A DNA stretch of 7,689 nt from an uncultured Clostridia bacterium (GTDB taxonomy: Bacteria; Bacillota; Clostridia; Christensenellales; Aristaeellaceae): contig CAKTTM010000085.1 in NCBI GenBank assembly GCA_934615145.1, positions 1-7,689 of the forward strand. Reading direction: 5' to 3'. The notes beneath the pieces are model-generated. The model was not told the DNA's origin, made no database searches, and was given only the letters and a program-made list of their open reading frames with translations. Below, in pieces: positions 1 through 5,189 of the stretch. The position numbers were made by a program, and so were the translations under genes. Numbering within the stretch: the stretch's first letter is position 1; every line of letters starts with the position of its first letter.

Positions 1-70
1 AGAAGTTAAGCCCTTCAGCGCCGATGGTACTTGGCGGGAGACTGCCCGGGAGAGTAGGTCGCCGCCGGAT
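1..70 (+). rRNA. rrf: 5S ribosomal RNA, 3' part
   Basis: The first bases match the conserved 3' half of bacterial 5S rRNA: GAAGTTAAGC, then CAGCGCCGATGGTA, a short GC-rich helix, GAGAGTAGGTCGCCGCC, and a closing segment. The 5' part, roughly 45 bases, lies outside the window. The exact 3' end is uncertain by a few bases because the pairing 5' strand is not visible. A terminator follows at once, so this is the last gene of an rRNA operon, presumably after 16S and 23S. Confidence 0.93.
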
Positions 71-78
71 TCCAAACT

Positions 79-108
79 GCCCTTCACCGCAAGGTGGAGG
101 GCTTTTTT
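79..108 (+). terminator. Rho-independent terminator of the rRNA operon
   Basis: A 10-bp stem (GCCCTTCACC at 79-88 with GGTGGAGGGC at 93-102, one G-U pair) closes on a GCAA tetraloop of the stable GNRA type and is followed by six T at 103-108. It sits just after the 5S gene and should end rRNA operon transcription. The next gene starts at 131, so its transcription may depend on leakage through this hairpin. Confidence 0.9.
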
Positions 109-130
109 GTAGAAGGAGTGAAAGCGCGGC

Positions 131-1273
131 ATGGGCAAGGCAACAAAGGGGATGAAGCAGGTAGTCAAGCAAATACTCAGCCTGCTGCCCTTCATGGTGG
201 CCGGCGGCCTGGTGGGCAACTTTGGTATGGACTATTTAGGGACATCCGCCATTGGGCAGGCCATCATGCGGCGGCCTGCGCTGGGGATCGGGGCCCTGCT
301 CTTGTCCTTATACCTGGCCTTCTTCATACAGGTGATTGCCCATGAGGCCGGGCACATGGTCTTTGGGCTGTTGACGGGCTATGGCTTCTCCTCCTTTCGC
401 GTGGGCAGCCTGACCTGGGTGAAGATGGATGATCGCATTCGCTTGAAGCGCCTGGGGCTGGCGGGCACGGGCGGGCAATGCCTGATGACGCCGCCTGAGC
501 TGAAGGATGGCCGCTATCCTGTGATGCTTTACAACCTGGGCGGTTCGCTGATGAACCTGCTGCTGGCAGGTCTCTGCGGCCTGCTTTTGCTGCTGCGCCC
601 AAATCCCTATGTTGCAGCATTTCTGGCGATCACCGCCTTGCTGGGGCTGCTGCTGGGCCTGCTCAACGGTATTCCGATCAAGACCAAGCTGGTCAACAAC
701 GATGGGCACAACGCGCTGATGCTGACCAAGGACGCCACGGCGCGCCAGGTGTTCTGGCAGGTGCTGGCCATCAACGAGCAGCAGGTCAAGGGCCTGCGGC
801 TCAAGGAGATGCCGGGCGATTGGTTTGAGCTGCCGGACGAAAAGCAGCTGCAGAATGGCGTGACCGCGCTGGCGGCCATCACGCATTGCCAGCGGCTGTT
901 GGATGAGGGTCAGTTTCAGCAGGCGGATATGCAGATGGCGCGCATTTTGCAGATCAAGAGCGGCTTGGTGGGGCTCAACCGCCAGCTGATGCAGGCGGAC
1001 AGGCTGTATTGCCTGGCAATCGCGGGCGGCGGGGCTGAGGGCGCGCAGGCCATGATGACTAAAGAGTATCTGCGCTTTGTAAAGGCCATGAAGCGCTATC
1101 CCGCGGTGCTGCGCACGCAGTATGCCCTGGCCCTGCTGTGCGACAAGGATCAGGCGCGGGCGGAGCAGCTGCTCGCCGCCTTTGACAAACAGGCACAGCG
1201 CCATCCCAACCCTGCCGAGATCGCCTGTGAGCGCGCGCTGATCGCCATCGCGCAGGCGCGCGCCCAAGGCTGA
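131..1273 (+). CDS. M50-family (site-2 protease-like) membrane metallopeptidase
   Basis: This 380-residue protein is predicted to be an intramembrane zinc protease. A hydrophobic segment at about 52-70 runs into HEAGH (71-75), the HExxH zinc motif. YNLGGSLMNLLLA (134-146) resembles the M50 GPxxN segment, and further hydrophobic stretches lie at about 138-156 and 161-178. NGIP (179-182) followed by NNDGH (189-193) replaces the usual compact N-x2-P-x2-P-x-DG motif, with D191 as likely third zinc ligand. Residues from about 200 on are soluble, alanine- and glutamine-rich and helical, perhaps TPR-like, so the protein is not a minimal S2P and its substrate is unknown. The ATG is the first possible start because an in-frame TGA lies at 119-121. 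AGAAGGAG (111-118) is the ribosome binding site, with a rather long 12-base spacing. No promoter is visible between the rRNA terminator and the gene. Confidence 0.85.
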   Translation: MGKATKGMKQVVKQILSLLPFMVAGGLVGNFGMDYLGTSAIGQAIMRRPALGIGALLLSLYLAFFIQVIAHEAGHMVFGLLTGYGFSSFRVGSLTWVKMDDRIRLKRLGLAGTGGQCLMTPPELKDGRYPVMLYNLGGSLMNLLLAGLCGLLLLLRPNPYVAAFLAITALLGLLLGLLNGIPIKTKLVNNDGHNALMLTKDATARQVFWQVLAINEQQVKGLRLKEMPGDWFELPDEKQLQNGVTALAAITHCQRLLDEGQFQQADMQMARILQIKSGLVGLNRQLMQADRLYCLAIAGGGAEGAQAMMTKEYLRFVKAMKRYPAVLRTQYALALLCDKDQARAEQLLAAFDKQAQRHPNPAEIACERALIAIAQARAQG

Positions 1274-1289
1274 AGCGCCTGTCGCCACT

Positions 1290-1310
1290 GCCCCATCGGG
1301 GGCTTTTTTT
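1290..1310 (+). terminator. Short Rho-independent terminator after the M50 gene
   Basis: A short GC-only stem (GCCCC at 1290-1294 with GGGGC at 1299-1303, ATCG loop) is followed by seven T (1304-1310). The stem is only 5 bp, so it may be leaky. It separates the M50 gene from the thioredoxin/CcdA operon. Confidence 0.7.
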
Positions 1311-1339
1311 AATGGGAGAAAACCAGACAAAAACAATCG

Positions 1340-1347
1340 GGTATACT
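1340..1347 (+). promoter_or_regulatory. Probable -10 promoter box for the thioredoxin/ccdA operon
   Basis: TATACT (1342-1347) matches the sigma-A -10 consensus in five of six positions and is preceded by GGG. It lies about 45 bases before the chosen start at 1394 and just after the preceding terminator. I find no good -35 box at 16-18 bases, so this is either a weak promoter or one that relies on bases upstream of the -10. The same GGTATACTAT core recurs at 2961-2970. Confidence 0.55.
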
Positions 1348-1383
1348 ATTAGAACGGGCGATGAGGCCTGTCAACGATTATCC

Positions 1384-1388
1384 GGAGG
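1384..1388 (+). promoter_or_regulatory. Ribosome binding site that sets the thioredoxin-like start
   Basis: GGAGG lies 5 bases before the ATG at 1394. An in-frame ATG at 1361 lies upstream of this site, has no such sequence before it, and would add an 11-residue leader ahead of the basic N-terminus. Confidence 0.8.
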
Positions 1389-1393
1389 TAAAC

Positions 1394-1933
1394 ATGACCA
1401 GCAAGAAGACACTGCGCATCTTGGTGCCCATACTCATCGTGGCGGTGGTGGCGGGCATCTGGCTATACAAGGACCATCAGGACAAGCAGGAGGCGGCCCG
1501 TCAGCTGGTGACGGCGGGGGATCCGGCCTTTGTGCTGCAGGAGCGCAGTTTTGACCTGGCGGCCTATCAGGCGCATCAATTGCCGCTGATACTGCACTTT
1601 GGCGCGGACGACTGCCCGCCCTGCCAGGAGATGCGCCCGGCGCTGGAAGCCACGCACCAGAAGACCATCGGCAAGGCGGTGATCAAGTACTTTGATGTGT
1701 GGAAGCAGCCGGAGCTGGGCGGGGACTACCCCATCCGCGTGGTGCCCACACAGGTCTTCATACTGCCAGATGGCAAGCCCTATGTGCCCAGCGCCGCCGT
1801 GGAGGAAAGCGGGCTGCAGTTCCAGATCTATGAGCATCGCGACACCGGCGAGCACGCGCTGACGGTCCACGAGGGGATGCTGGATGAGGCAGAGTTTCAG
1901 ATGATACTTAACGACATGGGGCTGGCCGCGTGA
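1394..1933 (+). CDS. Membrane-anchored thioredoxin-like protein (CPPC)
   Basis: The predicted product has 179 residues. MTSKK is followed by a single hydrophobic segment (about 8-25) that should anchor it with the rest outside the cytoplasm. The thioredoxin fold follows: a beta strand LILHFG (65-70), the redox motif CPPC (C74, C77) in place of the CGPC of cytoplasmic thioredoxins, and VPT (117-119) as the cis-proline segment facing the active site. The tail after about 135 is longer than in plain thioredoxin and ends in a helix. Members of this broad group (ResA/StoA/TlpA-like) reduce disulfides of exported proteins or of apocytochrome c. Which substrate is used here cannot be told. The ccdA gene overlaps its stop codon by 4 bases, which strongly suggests the two proteins work together. 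Confidence 0.88.
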   Translation: MTSKKTLRILVPILIVAVVAGIWLYKDHQDKQEAARQLVTAGDPAFVLQERSFDLAAYQAHQLPLILHFGADDCPPCQEMRPALEATHQKTIGKAVIKYFDVWKQPELGGDYPIRVVPTQVFILPDGKPYVPSAAVEESGLQFQIYEHRDTGEHALTVHEGMLDEAEFQMILNDMGLAA

Positions 1934-2625
1934 CGGCCTGGCTCAATGACTTAAGCGCGGCGCTCACGCAAAACCTGTGGCTGGGGCCGCTGATTGCATT
2001 GGCGGCCGGGCTGCTGACCTCGCTGATGCCCTGCTCGCTGTCCTCCGTGCCGCTCGTGATCGGCTATGTGGGCAGCGCCGCGGGCCAGGACAGCGACAAG
2101 CGCAAGGCGCTGAAACTTTCTCTCACCTTTGCCTTGGGCCTGACGCTGGCCTTTGTGGCCCTGGGCCTGCTGGCGGCGCTGGCCGGGCGGCTGATGGGCG
2201 GCATGACGCGCTGGTGGTACCTGGCGCTGGGCGTCCTGATGATACTGATGGCGCTGCAGACCTGGGAGCTGTTTGAGATCATTCCGTCGAGCTACCTGGT
2301 CTCGCGCTCCAAACGGCGGGGCTATCTGGGCGCCTTCCTGGCGGGCACGCTGGGCGGGCTCTTTTCCAGCCCCTGCTCCACGCCCGTGCTGATCGCCCTG
2401 CTGGCCATGGTGGCGGGCGAGGGCCAGCTGCTGCGCGGCGTCTTGCTGCTGCTGCTCTACGCGGCGGGGCACAGCGCGCTGTCGGTGGTGGCGGGCACCT
2501 CTGCCGGCTTTGCCCAGCGGCTGACACGTGACCCCAAGTACGGCCGCCTGAGCCAAGTGCTGCGCATCGTGCTGGGCAGCCTGATCCTGCTGATGGGCTT
2601 CTACCTGCTCTACCTGGCCTTTTGA
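1930..2625 (+). CDS. ccdA: CcdA/DsbD-type transmembrane thiol electron carrier
   Basis: This 231-residue, almost wholly hydrophobic protein has about six membrane segments. MPCS (C35) in the first and SPCSTP (C149) in the fourth are the paired cysteines of the CcdA family, which take electrons from cytoplasmic thioredoxin and hand them to a thiol protein outside. Its length fits CcdA rather than the three-domain DsbD. The start is a GTG at 1930 inside the GTGA overlap with the preceding stop codon, so translation is probably coupled to the CPPC thioredoxin-like protein, its likely partner. That partner could serve cytochrome c maturation, spore cortex formation or repair of exported proteins; no cytochrome genes are seen here. 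The stop codon at 2623-2625 abuts the stop of the convergent DUF503 gene, with no terminator between. Confidence 0.92.
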   Translation: MTAWLNDLSAALTQNLWLGPLIALAAGLLTSLMPCSLSSVPLVIGYVGSAAGQDSDKRKALKLSLTFALGLTLAFVALGLLAALAGRLMGGMTRWWYLALGVLMILMALQTWELFEIIPSSYLVSRSKRRGYLGAFLAGTLGGLFSSPCSTPVLIALLAMVAGEGQLLRGVLLLLLYAAGHSALSVVAGTSAGFAQRLTRDPKYGRLSQVLRIVLGSLILLMGFYLLYLAF

Positions 2626-2919
2626 TCAGAGCAGCTCCGTGTTGATCTCATAGAGCTCGGCCTCCGTCAGGCCCTCTACAAAGTCATGCACCGACTGCTG
2701 GATGCTGTCGGCCTGCTGGCTGCCAAAGCACAGCGCCGCCAGCGTCAGCTCAAAGAGCGTATGGACGCCCTGCTCGCCGCTTTCCACCACGGACAGATTG
2801 AACTGCGCCCGCAGGCGGCTGCTCAGCCGCTTGACCTCGCTGCGCCTATCCTTGAGCGAGCGGCACCAGGGCGCGCGAAAGCGCAAAGTCAAAAGCATCA
2901 CCTGGGGCTGATTGTCCAT
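2626..2919 (-). CDS. DUF503 family protein (YlxP-like)
   Basis: The 97-residue product matches the DUF503 family in size and pattern. An N-terminal strand is followed by SLKDRRSEVKRLSSRLR (21-37), the conserved SLKDKR-type helix, then FNLSVVE (40-46), and a C-terminal helix with DFVEGLTEAELYEI (79-92). Members such as Bacillus YlxP are small conserved proteins, often encoded near nusA-infB-rbfA and so suspected to act around ribosomes or RNA; the biochemical role is not settled. Here the gene stands alone, away from that cluster. The ATG has an AAAGGAG site (2927-2933 on the other strand). Cysteines 19 and 64 are not part of a recognised motif. Confidence 0.85.
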   Translation of the reverse strand: MDNQPQVMLLTLRFRAPWCRSLKDRRSEVKRLSSRLRAQFNLSVVESGEQGVHTLFELTLAALCFGSQQADSIQQSVHDFVEGLTEAELYEINTELL

Positions 2920-2960
2920 GCTCTGCTCCTTTCAGGGCCGTTTCACAGCGGGCTCCGCGT

Positions 2961-2970
2961 GGTATACTAT
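2961..2970 (+). promoter_or_regulatory. Probable -10 region of the CPAC glutaredoxin-like gene, possibly bidirectional
   Basis: TATACT (2963-2968) is preceded by TGG, which gives an extended TGn -10 element and may explain the poor -35 box (TTTCAC at 2941-2946, 16-base spacing). It lies about 60 bases before the start at 3029. On the opposite strand the same bases read TAGTAT (complement of 2964-2969), a possible -10 for the DUF503 gene starting at 2919. The plus-strand promoter is fairly likely; the minus-strand use is a guess. Confidence 0.55.
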
Positions 2971-3012
2971 GCCTGACCGAGGGCGAGATATGCCGCGGTC
3001 ATCAACACTAGT

Positions 3013-3018
3013 AAAGGA
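3013..3018 (+). promoter_or_regulatory. Ribosome binding site that sets the glutaredoxin-like start
   Basis: AAAGGA lies 10 bases before the ATG at 3029. The frame is open back to 2912, but a start there would lie upstream of the promoter and would add 39 residues unlike any glutaredoxin. Confidence 0.7.
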
Positions 3019-3028
3019 TGAACGCGCA

Positions 3029-3292
3029 ATGTCAACGCTCACGCTCTATCACTTTGAAGGCTGCCCGGCCTGCGGGCATGCCAAGGAATGGATCAAGGAA
3101 CTGCAGGCGGAAAAGCCCGAGCTCAGCGCCGTCAAGGTGGAGCAGGTGGATGTCTACAAGACCCCTGGCTTCAGGCCGCCGGCCCCCTTTCAGTACGTGC
3201 CCACCTTTTTCCTGGGCAAGCAAAAGCTGCTGGAAGGCGCTGTGACCAAGGACAAGATCGAGCAGATGCTGCGCCAGACGCTGGAAAGCTAA
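3029..3292 (+). CDS. Small glutaredoxin/thioredoxin-like protein (CPAC)
   Basis: The 87-residue protein has the compact glutaredoxin layout. Strand TLTLYHFEG is followed by CPAC (C12, C15), a helix (about 16-29), a strand with VEQVDVYK (37-44), then VPTFFLG (57-63), where VPT is the cis-proline segment, and a C-terminal helix. There is no signal peptide, so it should act in the cytoplasm. CPAC differs from the CPYC of classical glutaredoxins, and the usual GG motif that helps bind glutathione is not evident (LEGAVTKD at 68-75 is in its place). It may therefore work with thioredoxin reductase or another donor rather than glutathione. It lies close to the CPPC thioredoxin/ccdA pair but has its own promoter and terminator. 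Confidence 0.8.
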   Translation: MSTLTLYHFEGCPACGHAKEWIKELQAEKPELSAVKVEQVDVYKTPGFRPPAPFQYVPTFFLGKQKLLEGAVTKDKIEQMLRQTLES

Positions 3293-3310
3293 GCCGCCCT
3301 CTGCATACAT

Positions 3311-3343
3311 ACCCCTCCGCCATGCACCACGCGGAGGGGTTTT
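3311..3343 (+). terminator. Rho-independent terminator after the glutaredoxin-like gene
   Basis: A perfect 10-bp stem (ACCCCTCCGC at 3311-3320 with GCGGAGGGGT at 3331-3340) has a 10-base loop and is followed by TTT and a further pyrimidine-rich stretch. It serves the plus strand. On the minus strand the bases after the stem have no T run, so it is a poor terminator for the convergent secreted-protein operon that ends at 3366. Confidence 0.85.
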
Positions 3344-3365
3344 CCTTTGCCCCTTTCATCCCCCT

Positions 3366-4064
3366 TTAATCCCAGCGGGCGTAGCTGGCCTCCACCGCGC
3401 AGGCCAGGTGATCGGGGTCCACGCGCTGGGAGCCATCGCCCCTGGCGCCGAAAAAATGCACGCAGAAGTGGCCCACCATGTCGTTGTTGGGGATGACCTC
3501 CCAGCCGTGGGGCTTGCCATTCATGGAGGCGGCGATGATCTGCCCCTGATAATTGAGCAGTATCGGCCGCCTGCCCCAGGCCCAGACGCCGCCGTAGGCC
3601 GCCTTCATGAGCGCAGTGTCTTCCGGCGTCAGCGGCTCGGCGTCCAAATGGCTGACGCCCATGATGCGTACGCAGCTAAACTGGATGCCCGTGCGCACAT
3701 CGCGGATGATGAATTCCGCGCCGATGGGGACCATATCGCTGCCGCCGCCATACCAATAGGGCCGCAGGGTATCGCCGATCTCAGGCGGGGGCGGGGTGAA
3801 GAGCAGGCGCAAGGTCTCCCTATCCGCAGCGCCGCTTTGCTTGAGGCCGAGAGCCGCCTGAAAGGCGCTGAGCGCCTGCGAAGTTTGTTCGTCAAAGACG
3901 CCGTCCGCTGCCTTGCTCAGCAAGCCCTGATCCATCAGTGCCTGCTGCGTTTGCAGCACGTGGCGGCCGCGCTGGCCGCGGCGGCTTGGCGCTGGGATGT
4001 CCTGCGCCATGGCAGCCCCCGTCAGCAGCCAGAGCGCCATCATCAGGCCCAGCAGGCGCCTCAT
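3366..4064 (-). CDS. Exported peptidoglycan-binding protein with a C-terminal domain of unknown function
   Basis: The product has 232 residues. A signal peptide (1-20, MRRL then a hydrophobic core, AMA|QD cleavage) is followed by a peptidoglycan-binding domain of the PF01471 type (about 28-90, with LQTQQALMDQGLL, DGVFDEQTSQALSAFQ and a final leucine-rich helix), and a proline linker PPPP (91-94). The C-terminal domain (about 110-232) looks like one I recall in many clostridial wall proteins, with SHLDAEPLT (138-146), YGGVWAWGRRPI (157-168), ASMNGKPHG (179-187), GHFCVHFFGA (198-207) and DPDH (216-219). H139, H186, H199, C201, H203 and H219 could form a metal or catalytic site, but no activity is known to me. 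It probably binds the cell wall. The ATG overlaps the previous stop (ATGA), so translation is coupled; no good ribosome binding site is seen. Confidence 0.75.
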   Translation of the reverse strand: MRRLLGLMMALWLLTGAAMAQDIPAPSRRGQRGRHVLQTQQALMDQGLLSKAADGVFDEQTSQALSAFQAALGLKQSGAADRETLRLLFTPPPPEIGDTLRPYWYGGGSDMVPIGAEFIIRDVRTGIQFSCVRIMGVSHLDAEPLTPEDTALMKAAYGGVWAWGRRPILLNYQGQIIAASMNGKPHGWEVIPNNDMVGHFCVHFFGARGDGSQRVDPDHLACAVEASYARWD

Positions 4065-5026
4065 GGCGGGCCCGCCAGACCGGCGTCAAACCAGAGGGGG
4101 TTTAAGGACTCCGCCTGGTAGACGATCAGCGGCATATCGTCCTTGTCGATCAGGCAGGCGATGGTGGCCGTCTGCTCGCCGCCCACATAGAGGCTGCGCA
4201 GGCCCTGGGTGTCGTTAATCAAAAAGTGGTGGCGGTACTCGCTGCCACTGCGGCTGACGAAGCGAAAATCCTCGCTTTGTATCGGCGCGCGCTCGCCGGG
4301 CGCTGACAGCGCCTTGACCCGCAGGGAGACGATGTACCACTCCTGCGTGCGGGGCGCGCTGATGTTGTAGTTGCTCATGGCCTTGGCCTTCTTCTGCGCC
4401 GCGCTGCCGCGGCTGAGCTCCAGCAGCTGGATCTCAAAGTTGGCGTAGCCCGACCAGTAGGAGCTCTCATAGTGCGCGATGACCCCCAGCGGCACAGGGT
4501 CCTGCCGGGTGCCGGCGTAGGGCGGCGCCGCCAGCGGACTGACCATTGCCTGCTCACGAATGATCAGCTGGGCATCCACCAGCCCGGCGCCGCTTGAGAG
4601 CGGGTCAGAGGTGTCGAGCGCATGCAGGCCGAGGAAGAGGCCGTAGGCCCTGACGCTGTCGCCAGGCAGCAGGCGGGGTTCATCCGGCTTGGGCTGGTAG
4701 CTCAGGCGGAAGACACGCTCAGGGTATCCGGTCAGCGAGAGGAAATAGTGCAGGGCTTCACCATCCGGCTGGATGGCGAAGAGCTCGCCGCTGAGCCTTA
4801 TCTTTTCATTCAAATGCGCTTCGGGCTGGCGCAGCTGGCTTTCACCGCCGCCGATCTCGTAATAGCCCTCGGCATCCGGCAGCCGCAGCTGGCGGATGCG
4901 CTGGTCGGCGGCCAGTTTGAGGCTCTCCAGCTGCTCCAGGCTCAGCCCCTTGAGATCCGGCGGCGAGGCAGCCTGCGCGGGCAGCGCCAGCAGCAGGATC
5001 AGGCAGCATATCAGCAATCTTTTCAA
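4061..5026 (-). CDS. Exported protein of unknown function with OB-like and DUF4352-like regions
   Basis: The product has 321 residues if started at the TTG at 5026. It has a signal peptide (MKRLL, hydrophobic core, AQA|AS cleavage near 19) and a short helix SLEQLESLKLAADQRIRQL (29-47). The region at about 74-134 has the look of an OB fold (KIRLSGELF, HYFLSL, RLLPGDSVRAYGLFLG). A C-terminal region from about 172 starts GTRQDPVPLG and has alternating strands with EWYIVSLRVKAL (229-240), resembling the DUF4352 immunoglobulin-like fold found in clostridial exported proteins. These domain names are pattern judgements, not search results. No catalytic motif is visible and no lipobox cysteine follows the cleavage site. 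It is the first gene of an operon with the peptidoglycan-binding protein, so the two are probably made together outside the cell. Another TTG at 5044 is less likely because the ribosome binding site lies inside its first codons. Confidence 0.7.
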   Translation of the reverse strand: MKRLLICCLILLLALPAQAASPPDLKGLSLEQLESLKLAADQRIRQLRLPDAEGYYEIGGGESQLRQPEAHLNEKIRLSGELFAIQPDGEALHYFLSLTGYPERVFRLSYQPKPDEPRLLPGDSVRAYGLFLGLHALDTSDPLSSGAGLVDAQLIIREQAMVSPLAAPPYAGTRQDPVPLGVIAHYESSYWSGYANFEIQLLELSRGSAAQKKAKAMSNYNISAPRTQEWYIVSLRVKALSAPGERAPIQSEDFRFVSRSGSEYRHHFLINDTQGLRSLYVGGEQTATIACLIDKDDMPLIVYQAESLNPLWFDAGLAGPP

Positions 5027-5035
5027 TCGATTTCG

Positions 5036-5042
5036 CTCCTTC
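5036..5042 (-). promoter_or_regulatory. Ribosome binding site that sets a TTG start
   Basis: Read on the minus strand this is GAAGGAG, 9 bases before the TTG at 5026-5024. It picks that TTG over the one at 5044-5042, which lies directly upstream of and overlaps the site. There is no ATG or GTG near the signal peptide. Confidence 0.75.
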
Positions 5043-5076
5043 AAAGGGTCGGGCGGGGAGCATGTCGGTCAGCCTC

Positions 5077-5105
5077 AGTGTAGGGCATGGGGCAGAGGCT
5101 GTCAA
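5077..5105 (-). promoter_or_regulatory. Promoter of the secreted-protein operon
   Basis: On the minus strand a perfect TTGACA (complement of 5100-5105) and TACACT (complement of 5077-5082) are spaced by exactly 17 bases. This is a near-ideal sigma-A promoter, with an untranslated leader of about 45 bases before the TTG at 5026. Its -35 box overlaps one end of the inverted repeat at 5101-5121. Confidence 0.82.
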
Positions 5106-5121
5106 CGCACCGTGCGTTGAC
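5101..5121. promoter_or_regulatory. Perfect 21-bp inverted repeat, candidate operator
   Basis: GTCAACGCAC (5101-5110) and GTGCGTTGAC (5112-5121) are exact reverse complements around a single C at 5111. Each outer end carries a TTGAC that is part of a -35 box, one for each divergent promoter. With a one-base centre it cannot form a hairpin of normal shape, so it is more likely bound as DNA by a dimeric regulator. No regulator gene is present in the window, and I do not recognise the site. Confidence 0.7.
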
Positions 5122-5145
5122 CCGGCGGCGCAAAGCAAGTAAGAT
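5117..5145 (+). promoter_or_regulatory. Promoter of the ywlG-like/yggS-like pair
   Basis: TTGACC (5117-5122) and TAAGAT (5140-5145) are spaced by 17 bases, a good sigma-A promoter with four of six matches in the -10. It is divergent from the promoter at 5077-5105, and its -35 box overlaps the other end of the inverted repeat. The leader to the ATG at 5190 is about 38 bases. Confidence 0.75.
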
Positions 5146-5189
5146 GGTGGCAGCAAGCGGGCGGATATAGCGCCGGAAGGAGCAGACAG

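Noticed and set aside
308..1336. Long open frame on the minus strand opposite the M50 gene
   Set aside because: It lies antisense to a gene with a clear HEAGH motif and membrane pattern; its product is rich in Q, R, A and H, as expected from the complement of GC-rich coding DNA, and resembles no family.
2912..3028. N-terminal extension of the glutaredoxin-like protein from an ATG at 2912
   Set aside because: It would overlap the DUF503 gene start and lie upstream of the -10 box, while a good ribosome binding site and a natural glutaredoxin N-terminus occur at 3029.
3408..4121. Plus-strand open frame opposite the peptidoglycan-binding protein gene
   Set aside because: The minus-strand frame has a signal peptide and recognisable domains; this one has no recognisable motif and an alanine/histidine-rich composition typical of a shadow frame.
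5101..5121. Inverted repeat read as a terminator
   Set aside because: The centre is a single base, no T run follows on either side, and it lies between two promoters rather than after a gene.
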